Positions 23,110-34,551 of a DNA stretch of 64,000 bases are shown here, in pieces. A program made the translations under genes and the position numbers. A model generated the notes under the pieces. It was not told where the DNA came from. It saw only the letters and a program-made list of their open reading frames with translations, and did not search any database. Location of the stretch: positions 62,838,253-62,902,252 of the forward strand of contig OZ026525.1 in the NCBI GenBank assembly GCA_964019695.1, given 5' to 3'. Position 1 is the stretch's first letter. Every line of letters begins with the position of its first letter. The DNA comes from Loripinus fragilis. Its lineage: Eukaryota; Mollusca; Bivalvia; Lucinida; Lucinidae.

Positions 23110-23486
23110 TTGTGAATTAGAAGGGGGTTGATATAGGTTTATGAGAAAACAACAAAACATTCGAATATACAGTATGATGCACACTGTATATGAATTTTAA
23201 TGTGTACTGTACACATTGTAAACAATAACTTAACTCCAGCTGTGCATATTTAAATGTAAATTCCATATTTTGAAAATTCCTCTGTTCATTATAGAACCAA
23301 TGGTATTCAGGTATGCGCCATTTAGTTTGTCTTACTTGCTTTTGCATGGGTGACTAAGGCGTGCAAGTGTCTGTTCATTTGTCTGTATGTTCATACTGTA
23401 TTTACCCTAAATATTCTGACACATGGGCAAATGCACTGAAATTATTCTAAAATTCAAACATGTCCATTTTACAACATGGCTTCTAG

Positions 23487-23700
23487 GTTATTAAAACATT
23501 TTTCATGCTCAACTCAACTCAACTCACTTGGGCATGAAATTTCCACTGCTAATAAAAACTAAAATGCTGAAAAATAATATAAGTACTTTTCTTGCTCTCA
23601 AACTCTCAGATGTTGTATTTATTTTGCTAATAAATGTTTAAATAAACGTTTTATAACTTCAGGAACATGCATTTTAGGGATAAAATAGTGGCGGTATAAG
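23487..23700. mobile_element. MITE-15-like copy, decayed
   Basis: tattaaaacatttttcatgc start and palindrome caactcacttgggcatga; right end not clear. Confidence 0.6.
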
Positions 23701-23741
23701 TTTGAAATTATTTCATAGACTTGTAGCAAAAACTCTCAAAA

Positions 23742-23857
23742 TGAAATTGTTTATATATTTTCTTAACCATCAGTTCAAACATATAGTGTTTTGGGTGCTA
23801 ATGGTTGATAAATAAGAAAATTTATTTTTGATTGTGCACTCTTTAGGGGCTTTCATT
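23742..23857. mobile_element. MITE-1 copy lacking the central hairpin
   Basis: Both outer arms are present, but gtgttttgggtgc jumps straight to taatggttgataaataag; the gaaccgtctc hairpin has been lost. Confidence 0.78.
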
Positions 23858-23998
23858 TTCTCAGGCTTATTTGTCAGAATATCTATAGTAAATAAGATGC
23901 ATCTACATCAATATCCACCCTAGTGCATTCTGGAAATTAACATTAATTTATTACTCTGAACCATAATTGATACAGTGTTCAATTTTGAGATATATGCA

Positions 23999-24180
23999 TG
24001 TCCAGATAGGAGGACTTATTCAGAATTGATTTTCTTATTTTTCGACCAAAACATTTGTCATGGGTACTCAAAAGAACTGTCTCAATGAGACCCTTCTTTT
24101 GAGCACACAACATGTATGTTTAAACTGTTAGATTAGAAAATAATGGCAATTTCATGCTCAAAAAATGTTCTTATCTGGAT
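23999..24180. mobile_element. MITE-1 copy, decayed
   Basis: cttatttttcgaccaaaaca, centre gaactgtctcaatgagaccc, then aaactgttagattagaaaa. Confidence 0.8.
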
Positions 24181-24185
24181 GTAGC

Positions 24186-24424
24186 TGAGCCGTGATGTGT
24201 GATTTCTAACAATGTGGCATTTTTACATGAATAGACTCAAATGAGCCTGTGCAGCCTCCATTTAAGCTTAGAAACTCCAAATCATGTTCGGTCAGTAGCT
24301 TTATATTCATAGAATATTCAAGTGACTAGGAAAGGCTCTGATCAGACTGCGCGTATACGCAGGCTGGTCTGAGCCTTTGCTGGTCACTTATACCACATTG
24401 TTGGAAATCTCATGTTGTAGCTCA
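24186..24424. mobile_element. MITE-2 copy
   Basis: Ends tgagccgtgatgtgtgattt and aaatctcatgttgtagctca; core gcgcgtatacgcaggctggt. Confidence 0.88.
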
Positions 24425-24764
24425 TAAATTTATCAGATATTATGTGCTAATGCTAGGGGCATGTAGTAACATTGATCTTTGATTTAACTTTGCTTCGGCA
24501 GGTGCATCACCATTCTCCTCAGAGGAAGTAATTTGTTTGGTAAGTGCTCAATAAAACTGAGATTTTATGGAAAAGAGGCAGAGTAAGGCCCTTTTGGGTT
24601 TAATGATTATGACTTAATATGGGCTCACTTTGAGGAAGAATTATGGAATTGTATTAGCGATTTTAAATAGAAAAAAAAATACCTGTATGCATAAAAGAAA
24701 TTTTACAGTATCCTAATCATGCTAATATGCTCACTGTGTGCATAACTTTTTTTTCAAATTCTAT

Positions 24765-24986
24765 ACAGTAAAACCTGTGTAAAACGGCCACTCAAAAATA
24801 GACAAAACAAAGATCTTAATGACAAATGGTAGCTTAGTGAAGGTCAAAAGTCTTGCAGAATGCTCCCCTTGGAGCATTCTGCAATACATTCTGCAATACT
24901 TTTGACCTGTATTAAGCAATAATTGGTATTGAAAAAAAATTTTCAGTCTTTTTGAGAGTGGCCGTTTTACACAAGTTTTACTGTAT
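24765..24986. mobile_element. MITE-6 copy
   Basis: acagtaaaacctgtgtaaaa and inverse gttttacacaagttttactg; central ctccccttggagcattctgc hairpin. Confidence 0.87.
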
Positions 24987-25198
24987 CTTCTTTTGAAAGT
25001 GGTGTGGATCCGGATTGACTGAAAATCAGAAGGTAGTATAGTGTGAATAACCCATAAAGTTCTCAATGTGTGCTTTAAAAAGCATGTGCACTTTTTAAAT
25101 TACATATGCTATCCAGGTATCCTGGGCATGATCAACATGACAATGTGCTACCAAACCCTGAATCCATTCCCAATCTTCATAAGAATCTGATTGACACT

Positions 25199-25268
25199 TT
25201 TTTGCCAAAAATTGAGGGTGAGGGGAGGGAAAAGTGCCAAAAATTGAGGGTGAGGGGAGGGAGTGCCA
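25199..25268 (+). repeat. 32-bp unit, two tandem copies
   Basis: gccaaaaattgagggtgagg followed by ggaggga occurs at 25204 and again about 32 bases later. Confidence 0.85.
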
Positions 25269-25489
25269 CCTGGATCATTGTTCCTCTGGATTGGCACACC
25301 TATGCAATGGATTTTTTTTGTGTGGTTTTCTGTACTTGTGTGTAACATACTATATTTTGAATGAAGGGGCTTCTTCTCTAATAAAAGCCGCTCCACATAC
25401 AGTAGAATCTTGTTAAGTTGAAGTCCTCTGAACCAGAGGTCCCTCCCAAATAAGTACTATCATTTTTTTTCTTCTTTTTTTTTTACTTT

Positions 25490-25590
25490 TTTGTTTCAAC
25501 CTTGGAAACAAAGTTTTGGCGCTTAAAAGAAACGTCTCCCTAACATCACATTTCTTTTACACACCCAAAACATATGTAAGGACAGACAGT
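25490..25590. mobile_element. MITE-1 remnant
   Basis: cttaaaagaaacgtctccct and cacacccaaaacatatgt are recognisable; the rest is decayed. Confidence 0.5.
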
Positions 25591-25961
25591 TGTTAAAATA
25601 GATCTTCTCTGAATCCATTCTGTGTACAATTTATTTCGAATTAGTGAGCATTTTGAAAAATCTAAGTTCCAATTTTCCGAGATAATAATTTTTTTCCAGA
25701 GAAAGATGAAGGTCTTATCCCAGTCTCAGTGTCATGTTCAAACTTGCTTTTTCCTTCATTAGTTTAGAGTTATATGTAGTATTGAAAACACTGGGCCTAG
25801 CAGTTCGAAAAAGTATTTGGAAATCCATTAGTATAGGATACATTATGTTTCAGTAGTGCGATATATAGTCCCCACTGTAAGAAAATGTATATGAAGCTTT
25901 TGCTCCTGCTTTTGAGGCTCATAATATCTTTTAAAAGCATCATTGTACGTATTCTCAGTCA

Positions 25962-26213
25962 TTGGTGAAAGTTTTCAGTATTATTCCTGTATTCAGAATT
26001 TTGAGGCTGACTTTCCATAGAAAGTCAGCCTCAAAATTCTGAATTTGTCAGATTGTGATCATATCTTCTCTGATTTATTTATTTTCAGGTTATCTATAGA
26101 TAATTAACTATATGAACACAAAATTGTTATATGTTGGAGGCATGCAAGTTTTAAGATTTTAATTTCAAAATTTTTGGGATTTTGGAAATTTTTGAACTTT
26201 TACCCATTTATAC
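25962..26213. mobile_element. MITE-4 copy
   Basis: Ends ggtgaaagttttcagtatta and tgaacttttaccca; hairpin ttgaggctgactttccatag. Confidence 0.85.
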
Positions 26214-26294
26214 TAAAATTTGAGTCAAGTAAGTTTTGCTCAGTTCATTTATGAGTAAGATTGTGAAAATATGTGATGGAATGAATTTGCAATT

Positions 26295-26475
26295 GGAGTG
26301 CAGTGGCTCAGATGGTAGATTGTTAGGGATGCAAGTTCGAGACTCACCGCCCGTGGAGTCACTGTGTTGTGTCCTTTAGCAAAACACTTTATCCTCTACT
26401 TAGCACTTGTTCAATCCAGGAAGACCTGCCTGGACATGACTGAAAAATTGTTGACTGGGACGTAATGCATCAAAT
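26295..26475 (+). mobile_element. SINE-A copy
   Basis: Head ggagtgcagtggctcagat, shortened B-box area, central gtgttgtgtcctttagcaaa, 3' part gactgggacgtaatgcatca. Confidence 0.83.
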
Positions 26476-26681
26476 TCACTATCTGATCCGAGTTTCAGCT
26501 TTTGTATCATTTGACTGGGCTCAAAATATGCTAAATGATTTTAAGGGTGGTAAAACCAAAATGTTGTTAAGTGCTACTTAAAACTTTTATATATAATGCT
26601 TTACATATTTTATAATCGTTGTCTTTTTGCTATAAAATGCTAGAAAAATCTTGAACATTTTAGTATCACCTAAAATATTTA

Positions 26682-27570
26682 TGCCCCCGCTATTCGTAGA
26701 ATGCGGAAGGGCATTAAGCGTTGCCCATGTCCGTCCGTCTGTGCGTGCGTCCGTGCGTCCTTCCGTTCGACCATCATTTAGGTAGGTACTTTGTGAGCGC
26801 AACTCCTCCTACAATTTTTTCCCAATCCTTTTGAAACTTTACAGGTGTTTTTGTCAAGGACTGAAGATGTGCATGACATTTGGATATAACCCTCAGATTA
26901 CTAGCTAAATTACTACAGAACCTTATGGACATTAGGTACCTTGTGAGCGCAACTCCTCCTACAATTTTATCCCAATATGCCCCCGCTATTTGTAGAATGT
27001 GGAAGGGCATTAAGCGTTGCCCATGTCCGTCCGTCCGTCTGTCCGTCCGTCCGTGCGTCCTTCCGTTTGTCCATCATTTAGGTAGGTACTTTGTGAGCGC
27101 AACTCCTCCTACAATTTTTTCATCCGTGCGTCCTTCCGTTCGTCCATCATTTAGGTAGGTACTTTGTGAGCGCAACTCCTCCTACAATTTTTTCCCAATC
27201 CTTTTGAAACTTTACAGGTGTTTTTGTCAAGGACTGAAGATGTGCATAACATTTGGATATAACCCTCAGATTAATTTTTGTCACTTTTTTCACATTTTTT
27301 CGTCCGTGCGTCCTTCCGTTCGTCCATTTAGGTAGGTACTTTGTGAGCGCAACTCCTCCTACAATTTTTTCCCAATCCTTTTGAAACTTTACAGGTGTTT
27401 TTGTCAAGGACTGAAGATGTGCATAACATTTGGATATAACCCTCAGATTAATTTTTGTCACTTTTTTCACAGTTTGAACTTAGTCAATTTTGGGCTCAAC
27501 TGTTTAATTGCAGGTGAAATAAAAACAATAGGCCGGGGCATCCGTGTCCCATGGACACTTTTTCTAGTTT
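26682..27570. mobile_element. composite tandem-repeat element with (GTCC)n tracts
   Basis: Starts at tatgcccccgctattcgtag, with cgtccgtccgtctgtccgtc tracts. At least four partial units share ggtaggtactttgtgagcgc and actttacaggtgtttttgtc. It ends near ccatggacactttttctagt. Short open frames inside are copies of one another and not genes. It may be a non-autonomous Helitron-like (pearl-type) element; this is inferred from architecture. Confidence 0.7.
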
Positions 27571-28379
27571 GTAATAGATTTGGGAATGTTGCATAAACTC
27601 ACAACTTAAAAATAAGTTAAGGTCCTTTACTAAATGTGTACCATATATCCCACGATATATAATTGTATCTAAATGAATTTTAAAAGGAAAACTATGACAG
27701 GGTTAACACTGTTTGGCAGGCAACTAGTCTATTTTAGACCATCTACCATCAATTATAGGCTATAATTAGAAATTTACCAGAAAGCTGCATCATATACATT
27801 TGTAGTTAATTTCAGGTAAAATGGAAAATATATCTGAAGTTTATTATCTCATATGGTCTATTTGATGCTATAATCAGAACTAACTTTCCTAAAACAGGTC
27901 CTAACATAGAGTGTGGGTAATTGTTGGGGCATTCCTAATGTGTAGCTGCAATCTAAGATTTTGACCATTCATGCATTATGTAACAGAAATAATAATTAAC
28001 CCTACAAACTGCTTGTGGATAATCCTGAGAACTGCCTCATTGAGGCAGTTCAAATGCACTGCAGCAATCTATGATTCTGAATAGAAATGCATTAAATAAT
28101 AAGAATAACAGAAAATCAATAATAACTAACCTTACAAACTCCAATTATCCTATATATTATAGGGGAATATGGATTTTAGTGGCAAGGCCTTGTTACTTTT
28201 GGTTAGACTGTCATCATTGAAATACACATAGACATGATGTCATCTGTCCCTTAACAGTTAATCTGCTGATTCTCTCTCATAAACCAAAATATCAGTCTTT
28301 ACGTCACTGCCATATCATTGGCATAATGATCATTTGTCCTTGCTTTATATTAAAGTTTAATTGCATAATTTCTTCTAAT
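27571..28379. other. intergenic, one short palindrome only
   Basis: gagaactgcctcattgaggc near 28028-28055 is a hairpin. Nothing else was recognised. Confidence 0.5.
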
Positions 28380-28619
28380 TGAGCCGCGACATGAAATTTC
28401 CAGCAATGTGGTATGTGCGGCCAGCCAAGGCTCAGACCAGCCTGCGCATACGCGCAGTCTGATCAGAGCCTTTGCTAGTCGCTTGAATATTCTATGAGCA
28501 TTAAGCTACTGACCGAACAGCATTTAGAGTTTCTAAGCTTAACAGGAGGTTGCACAGGCCCGTCCGAGTCTACACTTGTCAAAATGCCACATTGTTGGAA
28601 ATCACATGTCGCAGCTCAT
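28380..28619. mobile_element. MITE-2 copy
   Basis: Ends tgagccgcgacatgaaattt and aaatcacatgtcgcagctca; core cctgcgcatacgcgcagtct. Confidence 0.9.
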
Positions 28620-29163
28620 ATCTCTTATATTAAGGTTCATATGGGCCTCAACATGAGAAAACCTGCCTTCAGTGTTTGCGAACAACAAAGGTGCAGACCA
28701 GCATGCGCATCCGCGCAAACTGATCAGCACTTTGTTATTCGCTTATTGGAATGTACCATATCTGAACTTGCTATATTAGCGAAATTTGTTATTCAGTCTC
28801 TGGACAGTATAATTGTTACAGGCAAAGTTTCAAGATCCTAGCTTGTCTGTGTAGCTCAGCGAGGTGGTTAGGACCTTACCTGGTCCCAAAGTCCGAAGGT
28901 TTTCTCGCGTTGAGACCGAACTATGGTAAATAGGTTTTCTTTTTATATACTTGTGCTTCCGATCTTTGAAATTTAGGAAGTTTCCACTACCTCTATCTAA
29001 TGTATTTGTCTCCATCTAATTTCAGAAAAGGTTTTTTTTTTCAAAATTGTAGATTTTCGTGAGATAGTATAACCATGTTCTACACTGTTTGCAAAAACTT
29101 TGTTTTGATCCACAAGAAAGAAAGGCTGAATAGGGCAACTTAACTCTTTGTCTACAGGGAAAT

Positions 29164-29729
29164 TTGAGCTATGTGCATTAAAGGGCTTTTTGGCCCCCCT
29201 GTGAGGCTAAAATATAAAAATTGTTTTTCACCAATTTGTTCTTATTAGTTATTAGTACAAAGTCTCAAATTACTTCGACTTTTACCGTTGCTATGGTAAC
29301 AAAAATGGCCCCCAAAATAGGCTGAAAATAGGAAATTGACCAATTTGGAGCAAAATTGAGAGGTTTGACAGAGAAATTAACATAGAGCACAAGCAGATAT
29401 CAAAAAGATATTTTAACAGAAGATTAGAATTACCACGGCACACAACATAGTAAAAGGATTTTTTTGGTATTTAGCTGTGCTGATATCTAATTCTTAAAAA
29501 ATTGGTCTCCAAAAGCCTTAAATTTGGTCCAAAATGGCAATTTCTCTGTTTTAAGCCTATTTGGTTGGCCATTTTTGTTACTATAGTAACGGTGAAATTT
29601 AAATAAATGCCAAAATTTTACACTTCAGTTATTCATCTAATAAACGAATCAAAAGAAATTAAGACAAAAGCAATTTTCAGTTTTTGGCTCTAGAGGGGGC
29701 CAAAATAGCCCCTTAATGCACATACCCCT
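29164..29729. mobile_element. MITE-8 copy, ~560 bp
   Basis: Ends tgtgcattaaagggcttttt and ccaaaatagccccttaatgc are inverse over about 35 bases. The two halves pair throughout, including gttgctatggtaac near 29286 against ttactatagtaacggtg near 29580. Second copy at 49531-50091. Confidence 0.85.
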
Positions 29730-30130
29730 TTTTCCCGCTTTTGCAGTCTGCTGATTTTTTCCAAAATCATCTTTTTTGAAAAATTCTTTCAGGAATATGA
29801 TCAGAGTGTCAAACAGATTATATCCAGATCAGGCCCGACATTTTGTCGGGCCTGATCTGGGTCCAAACTGTTTGCAAAAGTTATCAGCAGATGACAATAG
29901 GAGATGAAGTGTTAATTTGTACTATGACATATTATTTTATGTTATAGTTTTTTTATTATGTTTGTAAAGTGCTATTTTGATGTTAGCAGATTCATGTCAA
30001 ACTTTTAAAAAATGTTTTCTCTTCGTTATTTTGTTAAAAGAGGGCTATATTTGAATTAAAAGAAAAGAAAATTAACTCCCTTGTTGTATTTTTTATCTCG
30101 CACCCAATCTCCAACTGTTCCTTTCACTGT

Positions 30131-30495
30131 AGGTTGACTAGACTGTCTTCAGTCCTTAAAACAATTTTTCATAAATGTACATATCATATACTTGTAGCCA
30201 GTCTAACTCTGATGGCTCTGTTTTAAAAACAGAGCCATCAGAGTTAGACTGGCTACAAGTATATGATATGTACATTGACATTGATGAAAAATTGTTTTAA
30301 GGACTGGAGCCAATTTAGGGGTTGACTGCCAAGAGAATCCACTCATGACTGGCTTTAGTCCTTAAAACAATTTTTATAAATGTGTCATATCGTATACTTG
30401 TAGCCAGTAAAAACAGAGCCATCAGAGTTAGACTGGCTACAAGTGTATGATATGTACATTGATGAAAAATTTTGTTTTAAGGACTGGAACCAGTC
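30131..30495. repeat. two long palindromes in tandem
   Basis: First palindrome about 30145-30307: cagtccttaaaacaattttt, acttgtagccagtctaactc, then the exact inverse, meeting at ggctctgttttaaaaacaga. Second about 30357-30487: the same sequence with part of the left arm missing. Both are followed by the same phrase ggggttgactgccaagagaa, so the unit itself was duplicated. A third copy lies at 41570-41702. Confidence 0.9.
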
Positions 30496-30581
30496 TAGGG
30501 GTTGACTGCCAAGAGAATCCACTCATGGGGGTGGTTGTGTCAATTTCAAACCTTGATCATCATTTGAACAAACATGGTAGG

Positions 30582-30719
30582 GAGCCTCACTGGGGTCACT
30601 GCGTTGTGTCCTTGAAGAAGACAGTTATCTTTGCTTAGTTCAACCCAGGAAGACCCATCCCGACATAACTGAAAATTTGTTGACTGGGACGTAAAGAATC
30701 AAATCAAACAAAAAAAAAA
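30582..30719 (+). mobile_element. SINE-A copy, 5' truncated
   Basis: Lacks the tRNA-like head and starts at agcctcactggggtcact. A 10-bp duplication acatggtagg flanks it at 30572-30581 and 30720-30729, so it inserted already truncated. Confidence 0.9.
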
Positions 30720-30947
30720 ACATGGTAGGCTCCATATCCCCAAAAATAGTGAGTATGATCAGGAAATACCGCAATCACAAACTGCAGACAAACCCATGGC
30801 AATGCGAGGAAGAGCCAGGACAAATCAAGCAAAACAACCAGCTCTCTCTTCCCCATCAAGATGATTGCAAAACTAGAATGGACATAAAGTAACATACAAC
30901 AAAACATAGAACAATTACAGACTCCCACAATGGGAGTAACAATAAAC

Positions 30948-32645
30948 TAGAGGACCTGACGGTCCTGAGGCGCTCACCTGATCTCCTTAATAATTGTCAA
31001 ACAGGTCAAGGTCAACTACAGCTTATAATGAAACATATTTTGTTTTACCATATATGGGGGTTGCAGCCATTTTGGTCCAGTAAACTACACAATATAACAG
31101 CCCAATGATTTCTGAGAAAAGATGTTTAGATAGGCATGTAGTGGTCCAAATGAGTGGCCTTGGATTAAAGGTCACAGGTCAGCTTGACATTTGGTCCTTA
31201 AATAAAACCATTGTCTCATTAGGTTAAATATTTCTCACAGGTATTATGATTTCGGCTAAAACAGTTATAGAAAAATGAACATTTTGAGATTTTCCCATTA
31301 TAAATGCAATTGGAATCAAATTTGACCTTGCCATAAAGTAGGTCAAGGTCAACCTAGATTCATCATTTGTGCAAACCTGGAAGGGACCACATCCTCAATG
31401 CTACATAGTAAGTCCCAAGGCCATTGGTGTTTTGGTTCAAGTGAAGAAGATATTTAAATAATTTTTACCATATATGGGCTTGGTGGCCATCTTAGTCATG
31501 TGAGTCATTTTATTTGTGACCATAACAATTTGTACAAATTTGGGCTAACCAATCATAAGGAGTCGCCACATGAAATTTGATTTCCATTGGCCAAGTGGTT
31601 TCTGAGAAAACTATGTTTAGACATGTTGATGGGACTCAATATGAGCCACCTTGGCTGAAAGGTCAAAGGTCAACCTTGACCTTTGAAACTTATTTATAGT
31701 CATTGTCTAATTAGTTTTAACATATCAAGTAAGAATAATGACTTTGGCTTCAACAGTATTAAAAAAATCAACTTTTCAAAAAAATTCCCAGTTAAATGCA
31801 TTAGGAAGCAAATTTGACCTTTACGTTAAGTAGGTCAAGGTAAACCTAGGATAAATATTTGAACAAACTTGGTAGGCCCAACACACCCAATGCTACATAC
31901 CAAGTCCTAAGGTCATCGGCCTCCTGGTTCTGGAATAGAAGATTTTTAAAGGGTTTTTACCATATATGGGCATGGCGGCCATCTTGGTCATGTGACCTAA
32001 ATGTTTTGAATAAATTATGGCTATCTTATCATAAGGAGTCTTCACATGAAATTTGAGTTCAATTGGGCCAATGGTTTGTGAGAAAACTAAGTTTTAATAT
32101 ATTGATTGGACCACAATATGAGCGACCTTGGCTTAAAGGGCAAAGGTCAACCTTGACCTTTGAAACTTATTTATAGCCATTGTCTAATTAGTTTTAAAAT
32201 ATCAAGTAAGAATAATGACTTTGGCTTCAACAGTATTCAAACAATCAACTTTTCAAAAAATTTCCCATTTAAATGCATTAGGAAGCAAATTTGACCTTGA
32301 CGTTAAGTAGTTCAAGGTCAACCTAGGATCATTATTTGAACAAACTTGATAGGCCCAACACCCCCAATGCTACATACCAAGTCCCAAGGTCATCGGCCTT
32401 TTGGTTCTGGAGAAGTAGATTCTTAAAGGGTCTTTACCATATATGGGCATGGCGGCCATCTTGGTCATGTGACCAGGATCATTTGAACAAACTTTCGTTC
32501 CCGCATCCTAAGGAGTCTCCATATGAAATTTGAGTTTAATTGGCCCAGTGGTTTCAGAGGAGATGTTTGAAAATGTTGACGGACGGACGACGGAGTGACT
32601 AGTATACTATTAGCTCAACCATGAGCCTTCGGCTCAGGTGAGCTA
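30948..32645. mobile_element. composite repeat element, ~480-bp internal units
   Basis: Begins aggacctgacggtcctgagg (hairpin), ends gagccttcggctcaggtgag (hairpin) after a gacggacggacgacgg tract. Internal units with ccatatatgggcatggcggc, aatgctacataccaagtccc and ggtcaaggtcaacctag recur about every 480 bases. The two short frames at 31859 and 32336 are the same repeat, not genes. A further fragment continues to about 32870. Confidence 0.8.
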
Positions 32646-33229
32646 TTAAGTCAACAGCCTTAGAGCGGACAGCAGCCTAAACCACCTGGGGGCTTAAATG
32701 CATTTTACTGGTACCAAATCTTCGCTGTTGTTGCTACATACCAAGTCCCAAGGTCAGTGGCCTTCTGGTTCTGGAGAAGAATTTTCAATGGCTTTTACCA
32801 TATATTGGTATAGTTGCCATCTTAGTATTGTGACCTGAACCATTTGCGAAAACCCCTGTAGAATGCTTCTGTAGGAACGGTCTGATCTGGGTCTATGTTC
32901 ACTGGTTGTTTCTAAAACAATTTATTGTGATTGGCGCTTAAAGGGCCCCTGTGCAACAAGTACATGTACAGGCTTTTAAGAAAGGATTGCCCAAATTTGC
33001 CACTGTACAACAATTACAATTTTTCAAAAATGATCGTGTATAGACACTCCCAGAGCCCAACTGATTTGTGCCAGATTTTATACGAGTATTGCTAGCAAAG
33101 GATTTTATCAAAGACATTACATGACTTTTGGTTGATAATAAAAAAACCCTGATCGCCTGCAAGGAAATGTTGTCAGTGGCCTGAGCTTGGCCTGAACACA
33201 GCAGAGTGGACATGGTATCTTGCACCTAA

Positions 33230-33533
33230 CTAAATGTGTACTGAAAATTATGGTACAAAGAATGACATTAGTATTGCTTATACTACTCACTTAACACCCC
33301 CAATAGTCAATACTACTCTTTAATAATAAAAGTTTATCTAACGATTGGATAGGTTTATAGCAAGTTGATATGGTGCTCTAGGAATAGATAAATTTATGAC
33401 GGCTCCCCGCTCCATTCTGTTTTGCTACAAGAGGTTTAAATTTTGCTACAAGGAAAACTAATTTGGACACTCCTGAGGCACCAACTGTATATATAAGTAT
33501 AATCAACATTTTCATTTGTAGTTGGACAATTCT
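33230..33533. other. intergenic, nothing recognised
   Basis: AT-rich, no repeat or open frame recognised. Confidence 0.5.
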
Positions 33534-33546
33534 TTACCTTGTGTTG

Positions 33547-33731
33547 TTGGTTGGTTGGTTGGTTTTGTTGCTTTACGTCCAAAGTCAACAGCTATGGTCA
33601 TTGCGGGACGGTCAGTTCACCTAACCACACTTTTGCCTGGGCAGGCTTGAACAAGTGGATAACCAGTAATTCGTGCACATACTTTCGCTTGTAACTGACA
33701 ACAAACCTTCTTGAATAATTCAGCGGAAGGG
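33547..33731 (-). mobile_element. SINE-B copy, 5' truncated
   Basis: Tail side ttggttggttggttttgttg then ctttacgtccaaagtcaaca; it stops at the ttcagcggaagg segment, so the head is missing. Target duplication ttaccttgtgttg at 33534-33546 and 33732-33744. Confidence 0.92.
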
Positions 33732-33744
33732 TTACCTTGTGTTG

Positions 33745-34134
33745 TAAGTAGTTTTCCCATATATAACTAATTACAAGGGATGATCTTTAAGTTCTGATCC
33801 TGGCGCAATATCTCTGTAACCAGTAATGCGACATGCCTGAAAATTGCATCAAATACAAATACATTCTTTGTCTATACACCGCTCTGACAAGTTTTGTGTA
33901 AACTCGAAGGAGCGACCGGAAATCTACCTTGAAACAGCCATACCCTCAATGCACTGACCTATGAAGCAGACTGGGCATATTAGAGCCCTCACAATTTAGA
34001 CAAGAGCAGTCTCAGCAATTCGTTTTAATGGCTGCTCAATGTTAATCTGTAAGCCAATATGTCCAGTAAATATGTAGATAGCGCTCGAAGATGCCGCATG
34101 CGAATTTCAAAGGGGGATTTTGGATAATTAAAAT
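33745..34134. other. sequence upstream of the MYND locus
   Basis: No repeat was recognised. It may hold the promoter, but no TATA or initiator could be assigned. Confidence 0.3.
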
Positions 34135-34551
34135 ATGGATGAAACAGAGTTTACTGCCTCCAATTTTATGCCAAGAGACCTTCTAGAAATCATCTGCATT
34201 CTTGAGAAGTGAAAGTGTCATTCGTATAAAATTATACGAAAGAGGAATTATTTTACTCTCGTCACTAAATTTCCCGCCAAGAATGGAGAATCGACGCCAT
34301 TGAAGAACAACGCTTCCGGTCAACAAACCGCTTCTCATTAGGACAAGAAAGAGGTTTCTTCCGAAGAAAAGCTGCCAAAAAGAAAGCAGAAGGGTAGAAA
34401 GAACAAATCTTCAACCCGTGCATCTAAAAAACATACGGATAAGAAAATTAAAGACTCTTCCGATGTAAAATTAGGACAGCCAAAGTTAAAGAAGAAACCC
34501 CCATCTCATGTAAGAAGGGAACGTGCCAGGCGGAAGCAATACTGGAAACGT
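34135..34551 (+). pseudogene. apparent N-terminal extension of the MYND gene, with two stops
   Basis: From ATG 34135, in the same frame as the MYND ORF, the sequence reads as protein-like text (FMPRDLLEIICILEK, then SYKIIRKRNYFTLVTKFPAK). It runs into the open Lys-rich part but is broken by TGA at 34210-34212 and TAG at 34339-34341. No frameshift is needed, and 42 codons between the stops are open. Two readings remain: a gene inactivated by nonsense mutations, or a real gene starting at 34552 (or entered by a splice at the AG before 34342) with a coincidental upstream frame. The shared frame favours decay. Confidence 0.4.

Noticed and set aside
27147..27470. 107-codon minus-strand frame with an internally repeated protein
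   Set aside because: The protein repeat mirrors the DNA tandem repeat; no known domain.
30704..30928. 74-codon hydrophobic minus-strand frame
   Set aside because: It starts in intergenic DNA and runs into a SINE-A tail; no conserved motif.
31859..32533. Two similar 65-codon frames
   Set aside because: They are the same position in consecutive repeat units, so their similarity comes from the repeat, not from a gene family.
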